A DNA stretch of 10,314 nt from UBA11540 sp003445125 (lineage in GTDB: Bacteria; Bacillota; Clostridia; Oscillospirales; Ruminococcaceae), in NCBI GenBank assembly GCA_937899435.1, contig CALBQG010000052.1:1-10314 (forward strand). Reading direction: 5' to 3'. Positions 1 through 5,431 of this stretch are shown here, in pieces (the first letter of the stretch is position 1; each line of letters starts with the position of its first letter). Under the pieces are notes generated by a model that was not told where the DNA came from, did no database searches, and worked only from the letters and a program-made list of their open reading frames with translations. The position numbers and the translations under genes are program-made.

Positions 1-5
1 CAACA

Positions 6-54
6 CCCCTCAGTCGCCTGCGGCGACAGCTCCCCTCTTAAAAAGAGGGCAGCC
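6..54 (+). repeat. Double-hairpin dispersed repeat, copy 1 (variant A)
   Basis: The core has two adjacent inverted repeats: a GTCGCC/GGCGAC stem, then a CCCTCTT/AAGAGGG stem ending in CAGCC. The copy and its right-hand flank to about 117 reappear in inverted orientation at about 3285-3401, including the flank reading CGGCAGTGAAAATCTTTCG. No protein is credible here. This is the reference orientation for the ten copies in the window. Confidence 0.85.
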
Positions 55-193
55 TGCTGATGACCGACTGCGGCGCGCAAAAGAAACGGCAGTGAAAATC
101 TTTCGTTTTAAAAGCACAGACTTTCGGCATTAAAAAACCGGATTTTTTCCTTGCTTTTTCTGTGGCACAAAGGAAAAAATCGCACAAATCAAA

Positions 194-233
194 GGCTCCC
201 TCCGAAAGGGAACTGTCGCGGAGCGACTGAAGG
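194..233 (-). repeat. Double-hairpin dispersed repeat, copy 2 (variant D)
   Basis: Read on the minus strand, it begins CCTTCAGTCGC and ends GGAGGGAGCC, with stems GTCGC/GCGAC and TCCC/GGGA. Its outer flanks (GCGCACTCTCC on one side, TTTGTGCCACAGAAAAA on the other) also match those of copy 7 at 3713-3754 in inverted orientation, so the repeated unit is about 85-90 bases, not just the core. Confidence 0.8.
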
Positions 234-361
234 AGAGTGCGCGACCCCCGTTCTTCGTTTTCGTCGTCGGTGCGCAACGGACGTTTTCCGTGCATTTCGT
301 GCCGAATGTCCGCGAAAACAAGCGCGGGCTGTGTCGGAAATGTAAAATATTTCCCCGCCCC

Positions 362-390
362 TTGAAACTGTGGGAGAAATATGGTAAAAT
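362..390 (+). promoter_or_regulatory. Sigma-A-type promoter of the XRE gene
   Basis: A -35 box TTGAAA (362-367) and a -10 box TAAAAT (385-390) are separated by exactly 17 bases. Transcription would start near 397, giving a leader of about 27 bases with the ribosome site AAAGGA at 409-414. Confidence 0.75.
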
Positions 391-423
391 AAACTGTAAT
401 ACCAAAGGAAAGGATCCGGTTCT

Positions 424-1011
424 ATGGACGAACTGAAAAATATTGTCGCCAGCAACCTCATCGAACTGCGGGTCGCATCGGGAATGACCCAGTCTCAGCT
501 GGCAGAAAAAATCAACTACTCGGATAAATCGGTGTCCAAATGGGAACGCGCGGAGGCGATTCCGGACGTCGCTGTGTTGAAAAATATTGCCGATGTGTTC
601 GGCGTGACGGTGGATTACCTCATCACGACGCATGACCGTTGGGAAAAGAAACCGAAAAAAGAAAAACGGATCGTCAGCCGCCGGATGATTATTGCCGTGT
701 CGGTGATGGGAATTTGGGCGGCGGCGTTTGTCGCGTTCGTGATTTTGTGGTTGATGGAACGCGTGGTGTGGCAGATTTTTCTGGGCGCGGTGCCTGTGTC
801 GCTGATCACACTTCTGGTGCTTCACTCGGTGTTCGGACACGGAAAATATAACTTCTGGATCGTCACGGCGCTGATGCTCAGTGTGCTGAGCTTTGTGTAT
901 TTTTTGTTTTTGCGGTATAATTGGTGGCAGATTTTCCTGCTTGCCGTGCCGTTGGAGTTGGTGATCTTTTTTGGATTCCGCATTTGCAGACCAAAGCCGA
1001 AACAGCCCTAA
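424..1011 (+). CDS. XRE-family transcriptional regulator with C-terminal membrane domain
   Basis: This is a 195-residue protein. Residues about 8-66 form a HTH_3/XRE DNA-binding domain: LRVASGMTQSQLAEKINYSD is helices 1-2, and KSVSKWERAEAIPD is the recognition helix and following turn. A basic linker (about residues 74-87, rich in K and R) leads to four hydrophobic segments at about 88-111, 114-138, 144-163 and 167-188. The protein should therefore be membrane-anchored with its DNA-binding head in the cytoplasm. The hydrophobic half contains an apparent internal duplication (WQIFLGAVPVSL and WQIFLLAVPLEL). ATG 424 is chosen because AAAGGA sits 9 bases upstream. The gene has its own promoter and terminator, so it is monocistronic. 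Regulators with this layout are common in Clostridia. The target and any sensed signal are unknown; autoregulation or control of the downstream degV genes is possible but not shown. Confidence 0.9.
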   Translation: MDELKNIVASNLIELRVASGMTQSQLAEKINYSDKSVSKWERAEAIPDVAVLKNIADVFGVTVDYLITTHDRWEKKPKKEKRIVSRRMIIAVSVMGIWAAAFVAFVILWLMERVVWQIFLGAVPVSLITLLVLHSVFGHGKYNFWIVTALMLSVLSFVYFLFLRYNWWQIFLLAVPLELVIFFGFRICRPKPKQP

Positions 1012-1037
1012 AACCGCAGTGTCATGCGGATTCTCTT

Positions 1038-1075
1038 GGGAGTAGAATTGCAATTTTGCAATTCTACTCCCTTTT
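1038..1075 (+). terminator. Rho-independent terminator after the XRE gene
   Basis: A 16-base arm beginning GGGAGTAGAATTGCAA is followed almost immediately by its exact complement ending at 1071, then TTTT (1072-1075). The hairpin starts 26 bases after the stop codon. The stem is long and AT-rich at the tip, with an effective loop of four to six bases. Confidence 0.8.
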
Positions 1076-1143
1076 CTACTGTCCAAAACCCATTCGGTAG
1101 AGGAAAAACCGCAGGGCGGAGAGAGGAAGAAAAAAGGAGTAGG

Positions 1144-1172
1144 TTGCGTTCTATGGGGCGCGGGGGTAAAAT
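1144..1172 (+). promoter_or_regulatory. Likely promoter of the degV pair
   Basis: TTGCGT (1144-1149) and TAAAAT (1167-1172) are 17 bases apart. The -10 box is good and the -35 box is weak (only TTG matches). It is the best candidate between the XRE terminator and the first degV gene, and it would give a leader of about 45 bases. Confidence 0.5.
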
Positions 1173-1223
1173 AAATCATGCGCAAAAAAGCGCGGTGATT
1201 TTTCCGAAAGAAGGTTTTGTTGC

Positions 1224-2117
1224 ATGAGTTTTATTTTGTCTTGTGAATCCACGGTGGATCTTCCGTTTTCCTATGTTGAAAGCCGCAAGATTCCCGTCCT
1301 GTTTTATTCCTATCTGATGGACGGTCAGACCTACGTTGATGATATGCTCCGTGACAGCGAGGCACTGCCCGCGTTTTACCGCCGATTGAAGGAAGGGCAG
1401 ATGGCAACCACGTCACAAATCAATGAGACGGACTATCTGAACTTTTTTGACGAGCAGCTGCAAAAGGGCGATTTGCTGCACTTGGCGTTCGGGTCGGGAA
1501 TGACCAATTCGGTTGCCAATGCGCAGACGGCGGCGGAAAAAATGCGTGAAAAATACCCGAACCGCCGTCTGATCGTGCTGGACTCGCTGGCAAGCTCGTC
1601 GGGCTACGGACTGCTTGTGGACACGGCAGCGGATATGCGCGATGCAGGCGCGGAGATGGAGGAAATCGAGGCGTGGGTGCTTGCCAACCGCAATCGGGTG
1701 CACCACCAGTTTTACAGCACGGATCTGAAGTACTTCCGCCGCGGCGGAAGAGTTTCGGGACCGGCGGCAATGATCGGTACGATTCTCAATATCTGCCCGC
1801 TGATGCACCTGAACGCCGACGGCAGAATTATCGCCTACGGAAAAGTGCGCGGCAAGAAAAATGCGATCGCCGCAACGGTGAACTGGATGAAAGAACACGC
1901 GCAGGGCGGGGAAAAGTACGACGGAAAGTGCTTCATTTCTCATTCGCACTGCTGGGGAGATGCCGAGGAAACGCGGCGGGAAATTGAAGCGGCGTTCCCG
2001 AAACTGCGCGGCAAGGTGCGGATTTTTGACATCGGCACGATCATCGCCTGCCATACGGGACCCGGCACGGTCGCGGTGTTCTTCATGGGCGATGAGCGCG
2101 AGGCGGGGGAGAAATAG
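1224..2117 (+). CDS. DegV family fatty-acid-binding protein (first of a tandem pair)
   Basis: This 297-residue protein has full DegV family length. DegV/FakB proteins are cytosolic fatty-acid-binding subunits; in the FakA/FakB system they present the fatty acid to a kinase. Visible family motifs are ESTVDLP at 8-14 (usual DSTADLP), TTSQI at 62-66, FGSGMTNSVANA at 89-100 (the loop usually reading SSxLSGT), DSLASSSGYGLL at 120-131, the KYFRRGGRVS signature at 169-178, GKVRGKKNA at 206-214 and HTGPGTVAVFF at 277-287. There is no signal peptide. AAAGAAGG at 1207-1214 supports ATG 1224. The next degV starts 3 bases after the stop, so the two are co-transcribed and probably translationally coupled. 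No FakA kinase gene is in the window. The family assignment is firm; the ligand is inferred from the family. Confidence 0.92.
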   Translation: MSFILSCESTVDLPFSYVESRKIPVLFYSYLMDGQTYVDDMLRDSEALPAFYRRLKEGQMATTSQINETDYLNFFDEQLQKGDLLHLAFGSGMTNSVANAQTAAEKMREKYPNRRLIVLDSLASSSGYGLLVDTAADMRDAGAEMEEIEAWVLANRNRVHHQFYSTDLKYFRRGGRVSGPAAMIGTILNICPLMHLNADGRIIAYGKVRGKKNAIAATVNWMKEHAQGGEKYDGKCFISHSHCWGDAEETRREIEAAFPKLRGKVRIFDIGTIIACHTGPGTVAVFFMGDEREAGEK

Positions 2118-2120
2118 AGC

Positions 2121-2963
2121 ATGATCAGAATTTTTACCGATACTTCCGCGAACCTGCCGTCTGCGCTGATTTCGCGCCACGGTATTGAGGTTGTGCCTTT
2201 TTCCTATACAATTAACGGCGAACCCGGCACGCTCGAAGGAAAAGCATTTTACGAGGCGATGCGCCAAGGCGCGGAGATTAAAACGTCGATGGTGAACATT
2301 GCGACGTTCATGACCCCGATGCGCAAAGCACTTGAACGCGGAGAGGACGTGCTGTACATCGGAATGTCGGGCGGAATCAGCGGCACGGCGCACGCGGCGT
2401 CGGTGGCAACGTCGGAGCTGCGGGAAGAATTTCCCGACCGACGGATTGCTGCGGTGGATACGTTGGCGGCATCGCTCGGCGAAGGGCTTTTGGTGCTGAA
2501 AGCGGTCGCGTGGCGTGATGAGGGAAAGGACTTTTCGGAAATTTGCGAGCGGCTGGAGGACGAAAAGAAACGGATGTGCCAGTACTTCACCGTGGACGAC
2601 TTAGAGTATCTCAAACGCGGCGGCAGAATCAGCAAGCTCGCGAGCGTGGTGGGAACGGTGCTGAAAATCAAGCCGATTCTGACTGGCGATCACGAGGGGA
2701 AAATTATTCTCTGCGGCAAGGCACGCGGACGTAAACAGGCGCTGCTGTCGCTTGCGGAGCATTATGAACGCTTGGTGACCGACAAAACGGCGCTGATCGG
2801 CATTGCTCACGGCGACGACGAGGCGGGCGCGCAGGAACTGCTGGAAATGCTCCGCGAGCGGGGATTTTCGGGCGAGTGCCTGACGGAAATTTACGAGCCG
2901 GTCACGGGCTCCCACGTGGGACCCGGCACGGTGGCACTGTTTTTCATGGGAACGCATAAATAA
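2121..2963 (+). CDS. DegV family fatty-acid-binding protein (second of a tandem pair)
   Basis: This is a 280-residue second DegV protein. Motifs: TDTSANLP at 6-13, KTSMVN at 54-59 in place of the usual TSQP/TSQI, MSGGISGTAHAA at 82-93, DTLAASLGEGLL at 113-124, the EYLKRGGRIS signature at 162-171, KIKPIL at 182-187, GKARGRKQAL at 199-208 and GSHVGPGTVALFF at 263-275. It is more typical of the family than its neighbour in the SGTxxSA-like loop, and the two are clearly diverged, which suggests different fatty-acid preferences rather than a recent duplication. Start ATG 2121 lies just after the upstream stop, with the purine-rich GGGGGAGAA inside the end of the first gene acting as ribosome site. 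A long perfect hairpin follows the stop. Confidence 0.93.
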   Translation: MIRIFTDTSANLPSALISRHGIEVVPFSYTINGEPGTLEGKAFYEAMRQGAEIKTSMVNIATFMTPMRKALERGEDVLYIGMSGGISGTAHAASVATSELREEFPDRRIAAVDTLAASLGEGLLVLKAVAWRDEGKDFSEICERLEDEKKRMCQYFTVDDLEYLKRGGRISKLASVVGTVLKIKPILTGDHEGKIILCGKARGRKQALLSLAEHYERLVTDKTALIGIAHGDDEAGAQELLEMLRERGFSGECLTEIYEPVTGSHVGPGTVALFFMGTHK

Positions 2964-2976
2964 GAATAACGAATAA

Positions 2977-3018
2977 AAACCCCCGCCGACGGAAAAATTT
3001 TTCCGTCGGCGGGGGTTT
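2977..3018 (+). terminator. Very long perfect hairpin ending the degV unit
   Basis: A 21-base arm (AAACCCCCGCCGACGGAAAAA) is followed with no spacer by its exact complement. The plus-strand 3' end has only TTT, while the minus-strand side continues TTTTTATTC. It may therefore terminate both directions, or work better on the minus strand as a barrier against the repeat region. It lies 14 bases after the degV stop. Confidence 0.75.
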
Positions 3019-3061
3019 GACAATGAGAGCAGAGCGTGCGGCGCGCAGTGCATCACTATGA

Positions 3062-3107
3062 GCCTTCCTCTTGGAGGAAGGGGACACGCGTAAGCGTGAC
3101 GAAAGAA
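3062..3107 (-). repeat. Double-hairpin dispersed repeat, copy 3 (variant B)
   Basis: CCTTCCTCTTGGAGGAAGG forms one stem and CACGCGTAAGCGTG the other. The outer flanks (ATGAG before; GACTGAAAAATGGCA after) match copy 6 and partly copy 9. Read on the minus strand it has the same stem order as copy 1. Confidence 0.75.
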
Positions 3108-3163
3108 GCCCGCGGGACTGAAAAATGGCAGAAATCCGCGGTTTTTCGTTGCTTTCCAAACAA

Positions 3164-3207
3164 TCCCTCAGGCGCTCCGCGCCAGCCGCCCTTACCGCAA
3201 GGGAGCC
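3164..3207 (+). repeat. Double-hairpin dispersed repeat, copy 4 (variant C)
   Basis: Stems GGCGCTCCGCGCC and CCCTTACCGCAAGGG lie between CCCTCA and GGGAGCC. The left flank GCTTTCCAAACAATCCCTCA is identical to that of copy 8, a direct repeat about 660 bases away. Confidence 0.75.
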
Positions 3208-3347
3208 ATGAGTCGGTGCGTTTTTCGGCTTTGTGCCGCAGAAAAAACAAACGCAGAGTCCAAGTTTTCAAAGCCCAAAGGTTGTACTTTTAAAACGAAA
3301 GATTTTCACTGCCGTTTCTTTTTTTGCGCCGCAGTTGGACACCGGTA

Positions 3348-3396
3348 GGCTGCCCTCTTTTAAAGAGGGGAGCTGTCGCCGCAGGCGACTGAGGGG
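3348..3396 (-). repeat. Double-hairpin dispersed repeat, copy 5 (variant A)
   Basis: An inverted, near-identical copy of positions 1-54. Similarity continues into the flank back to about 3285 (AAAACGAAAGATTTTCACTGCCG, shared with about 88-117). Together these give an inverted pair of about 115 bases flanking the xre-degV-degV block. Confidence 0.85.
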
Positions 3397-3499
3397 TGTT
3401 GGGATTCTTGGAAAAACTGAAATAGAAGTGAAAAATCCAAGGTTCAAAACCCAAAATCCGCACTTTTGTATTCTGTGGCACCGCAGCGCGTCGCCATAA

Positions 3500-3545
3500 G
3501 CCTTCCTCCGGGAGGAAGGTGGCACGCGTAAGCGTGACGGAAGGA
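3500..3545 (-). repeat. Double-hairpin dispersed repeat, copy 6 (variant B)
   Basis: CCTTCCTCCGGGAGGAAGG and CACGCGTAAGCGTG stems are present. The flanks CACCGCAGCGCGTC and ACTTTCTGTTTTGC are shared with copy 9 in the liv operon. Confidence 0.8.
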
Positions 3546-3712
3546 GAGTGCGAGACTGAAAAATGGCATAAACTTTCTGTTTTGCCTATCGGAGGATTTC
3601 GGATTTAATTTTCTGTTTCAGACTTTCGGTGGCAGCTTCAAGGTAGAGAAAATGTCGGTCGCGCATTTTCTCCAAAACCGAAAGCGGCAGGAAAATAAAA
3701 GCTGCGCACTCT

Positions 3713-3754
3713 CCTTCAGTCGCCTTCGGCGACAGCTCCCTCTCGGAGGGAGCC
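3713..3754 (+). repeat. Double-hairpin dispersed repeat, copy 7 (variant D)
   Basis: GTCGCCTTCGGCGAC and CTCCCTCTCGGAGGGAG are two perfect stems. The copy plus flanks (about 3704-3790) is an inverted counterpart of about 153-242. Confidence 0.8.
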
Positions 3755-3824
3755 TTTGTTCGTGCGCGTTTTTTTTCTGTGCCGCAGAGAAATTATCTGC
3801 CTGTTTTCGGTGCTTTCCAAACAA

Positions 3825-3868
3825 TCCCTCACCCGTTTTGTGCCAGTCGCCTTTGCCTCAAGAGAGCC
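3825..3868 (+). repeat. Double-hairpin dispersed repeat, copy 8 (degenerate variant C)
   Basis: It shares the left flank GCTTTCCAAACAATCCCTCA and right end GAGCCTTTG with other copies, but the stems are eroded (CCCGTTTTGTGCC, GCCTTTGCCTCAAGAGAGC). It looks like a decaying copy. Confidence 0.65.
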
Positions 3869-3948
3869 TTTGTTTGTGCGGTCACCGTTTTGTGCCATGA
3901 GAACACAACCGCCGCGGTTGCGCCAAACGAGCTACACAAAACAAAAAG

Positions 3949-3976
3949 AACCCCCGATCGCATGCGATCGGGGGTT
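3949..3976 (-). terminator. Terminator of the tRNA operon
   Basis: A perfect 14+14 base palindrome (arm AACCCCCGATCGCA) is followed on the minus strand by TTCTTTTTGTTTTG. It begins at the last base of the tRNA-Glu CCA end, so the 3' end of the tRNA precursor is the terminator stem itself. Confidence 0.85.
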
Positions 3977-4050
3977 GGTGACTCGTACGGGATTTGAACC
4001 CGTGTTACCGCCGTGAAAGGGCGGTGTCTTAACCGCTTGACCAACGAGCC
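3976..4050 (-). tRNA. tRNA-Glu (anticodon TTC)
   Basis: On the minus strand the acceptor arms GGCTCGT and ACGAGTC pair (one G-T), followed by discriminator A and an encoded CCA. The anticodon arm CCGCC-CTTTCAC-GGCGG presents TTC, and the T arm is CGGGTTCAAATCCCG. It is the second gene of a two-tRNA operon, 5 bases after tRNA-Met. Its mature end abuts the terminator hairpin. Confidence 0.96.
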
Positions 4051-4055
4051 GTATA

Positions 4056-4132
4056 TGGTAGCGGTAGTTGGATTTGAACCAACGACACACCGGGTATGAA
4101 CCGATTGCTCTAGCCAACTGAGCTATACCGCC
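4056..4132 (-). tRNA. tRNA-Met (elongator, anticodon CAT)
   Basis: On the minus strand the acceptor arms GGCGGTA and TACCGCT are followed by A and an encoded CCA. The anticodon loop TTCATAC gives CAT, and the T arm is TTGGTTCAAATCCAA. The body (TAGCTCAGTTGGCTAGAGC; CGGTTCATACCCG) resembles elongator tRNA-Met of Bacillus rather than initiator tRNA, which has a mismatched 1-72 pair and three G-C pairs in the anticodon stem, or tRNA-Ile2 (CAT read as lysidine). It is the first gene of the operon. Confidence 0.93.
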
Positions 4133-4162
4133 ATAGATGCTCAAAATGCTTGAGCGAATAGT

Positions 4163-4191
4163 ATTATACTATACATTTTCCGATTTGTCAA
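4163..4191 (-). promoter_or_regulatory. Strong promoter of the tRNA operon
   Basis: On the minus strand a consensus TTGACA (4186-4191) and a consensus TATAAT (4163-4168) are separated by exactly 17 bases. Transcription would start about 25 bases before tRNA-Met. Confidence 0.93.
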
Positions 4192-4306
4192 CGGTTTTTT
4201 GAAAAAAACGCAGAAAATGTTTTCTTTATGCCCTTGCAGAACCGACACTGCAAAACAAAAAAATTTTCCGCAGGCTCGGATTTTGAAAATGCCCCACGCA
4301 ACCGCA

Positions 4307-4334
4307 GGCGGCGGGCGCATTCGCGCCCGCCGCC
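4307..4334 (-). terminator. GC-rich hairpin after the small membrane protein gene
   Basis: A 12-base all-G/C stem (GGCGGCGGGCGC and its complement) has an ATTC loop, 21 bases downstream of the minus-strand stop codon. No T-run follows directly; the nearest is a TTTT about 17 bases later. It may be a terminator, or only a stem that protects the mRNA end. Confidence 0.45.
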
Positions 4335-4355
4335 CCTTCGTGCAGTGCTGAAAAA

Positions 4356-4592
4356 TCACTCAATGACCTTTACAAAGTACAGAACCGCCAACACCACGCC
4401 GACCAGCACATACAGATCGACCAGACCGCCCAGGAGTCCCACCAGCAGGGAAACCACGGGAATGTGCGCCAGAATTCGGATCAGAAAACCGGCGACGATG
4501 CCGATCAGCACATAGATCAGCAGGGTGATGACGAAGGACTTGGCGTCCCTCGCACGAAACGAATAGGGAAAATATTTTTTCAGAAAATCCAT
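4356..4592 (-). CDS. Small hydrophobic membrane protein, function unknown
   Basis: This is a 78-residue protein starting MDFLKKYFPYSF. A short basic N-terminus (KK, R-A-R, K) precedes two hydrophobic stretches, about residues 19-43 (VITLLIYVLIGIVAGFLIRIL) and 47-75. The second is broken by a conserved-looking GGLVDLYVLVG segment that carries one buried Asp. I do not recognise a named family, although short proteins opening with FLKKYFP-like motifs occur in Clostridia. ATG 4592 is preferred because AAGGAG (4604-4609) is 11 bases upstream; an in-frame GTG at 4601 would leave only 2 bases and add three residues. It follows the deacetylase gene by about 35 bases on the same strand, so the two are probably one transcript. 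Confidence 0.75.
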   Translation of the reverse strand: MDFLKKYFPYSFRARDAKSFVITLLIYVLIGIVAGFLIRILAHIPVVSLLVGLLGGLVDLYVLVGVVLAVLYFVKVIE

Positions 4593-4627
4593 AAAATCCA
4601 CGGCTCCTTCCGCCTTATTCTATTTTC

Positions 4628-5320
4628 TTACATTCCGAATGCTTCACGGTTGGTGAGATATTCCACGCCCTCGCGGTGGCTGATGAGCTTGCAGAATTCT
4701 TCAAAATCCGCCCAGTCCTGACGGGTGACCAGTTCATAGGAATGACCCCAGATGTAAAACAGCATATCCGTGTCGCGATTGTTGGTCAGAAATTCTTCGG
4801 CAAGCTCCGTGCGGCGCGGATCGATAAACGAACAGGTCGGGTCAAAGAGTGGGAACTCGGTCGGGAAATCGAATTTATAGGTCGAACGTGTGGTTCGGCA
4901 ATAACGGATGCCGCAAGCCTGCATTGCCCAGACGGTTTCCGCGTTCTGTTCGCCGAATGGGGACGCCATGCCGACAATTTCATAGTCGCACAGGGTGCTT
5001 AAAAACTTTTTGTCCAGCCAGATTTCCGCATACTGATCGTCATAGGAAAGCGAGTTCATGTGCGGGTGGGTGTGGGTGTGGACGGCGATTTCGTGCCCGT
5101 CATAGAGATTTTGGTGCTTGAAAAAGTTGTAATGCGTGACGTCCTTGCACTTTTCTCCGCGCATACCGCCGACGTATTTCCAACGGGAACACATATTGGA
5201 AAGCGTGCCGGAATTGAGATTGAACGTGCCTTTGAGTCCGTAGCGATTGAAAAGCTCGATGAGGCGCACGTCGTCGGTCACGCCGTCGTCAAAACTGAAA
5301 GTGATAATTTTTCTTGCCAT
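4628..5320 (-). CDS. Polysaccharide deacetylase (NodB-homology, CE4) family protein, cytosolic
   Basis: This is a 230-residue protein. CE4 enzymes remove acetyl groups from N-acetylated sugars using a metal held by Asp-His-His. Motif 1 is TFSFDDG at 7-13 (D11 and D12 at the catalytic base and metal-ligand positions). Motif 2 is HTHTHPH at 81-87, with H81 and H85 as likely metal ligands. Motif 3 is reduced to ASPFGE at 119-124, without the usual Arg. Motif 5 is WGHSYEL at 191-197, with H193 as the likely catalytic acid. There is no signal peptide or membrane anchor, unlike enzymes acting on peptidoglycan or chitin, so the substrate is probably intracellular or small. ATG 5320 is chosen because GGAAAGGAAG lies just upstream; an open frame continues far upstream but reads through the divergent transporter gene. 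A weak promoter (TTTACA, 17 bases, TACTCT; 5343-5371) may drive it. The substrate is unknown. Confidence 0.85.
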   Translation of the reverse strand: MARKIITFSFDDGVTDDVRLIELFNRYGLKGTFNLNSGTLSNMCSRWKYVGGMRGEKCKDVTHYNFFKHQNLYDGHEIAVHTHTHPHMNSLSYDDQYAEIWLDKKFLSTLCDYEIVGMASPFGEQNAETVWAMQACGIRYCRTTRSTYKFDFPTEFPLFDPTCSFIDPRRTELAEEFLTNNRDTDMLFYIWGHSYELVTRQDWADFEEFCKLISHREGVEYLTNREAFGM

Positions 5321-5431
5321 GATTGCACTTCCTTTCCCCTCAAGAGTAACACAAAAGCGGCAGTTTGTAAAGGTATGCCCCGAAGTTTTTTCGCATATAC
5401 TGCAACAGATTGCGCGCGGGGAGGGAGAAAA

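Larger units (their letters stand above)
3019..3945. other. Non-coding repeat cluster between degV and the tRNAs
   Basis: About 930 bases contain no credible gene. They hold six copies of the double-hairpin repeat (cores at 3062-3107, 3164-3207, 3348-3396, 3500-3545, 3713-3754 and 3825-3868) in mixed orientation, with shared flanking words such as TTTGTGCCGCAGA, GCTTTCCAAACAATCCCTCA and GACTGAAAAATGGCA. Short open frames across it translate the repeat itself and lack ribosome sites. Between repeats I see nothing else. Confidence 0.8.

Noticed and set aside
130..1185. Long minus-strand open frame opposite the XRE gene
   Set aside because: It runs through the repeats and antisense to a clear XRE gene, is His/Arg-rich low-quality sequence and has no ribosome site or family motif.
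1413..2393. Minus-strand open frame across both degV genes
   Set aside because: It is antisense to two proteins with clear DegV motifs; its Arg/His-rich composition is typical of a shadow frame in GC-rich DNA.
3652..3900. Short open frames such as peptides reading SRLRRQLPLGGSL
   Set aside because: These are translations of the double-hairpin repeat and recur wherever a copy occurs in either orientation; they have no ribosome site.
3019..3945. Possible CRISPR array
   Set aside because: Copies differ in sequence and orientation, spacing is irregular, and no uniform spacers or cas genes are present.
4056..4132. tRNA-Ile2 or initiator tRNA-Met instead of elongator tRNA-Met
   Set aside because: The acceptor stem pairs at 1-72 (G-T), and the body matches elongator tRNA-Met better than the tRNA-Ile2 or initiator patterns; lysidine modification cannot be judged from DNA, so slight doubt remains.
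5060..5431. Upstream extension of the binding-protein frame
   Set aside because: It overlaps the deacetylase gene and would bury the lipoprotein signal peptide internally.
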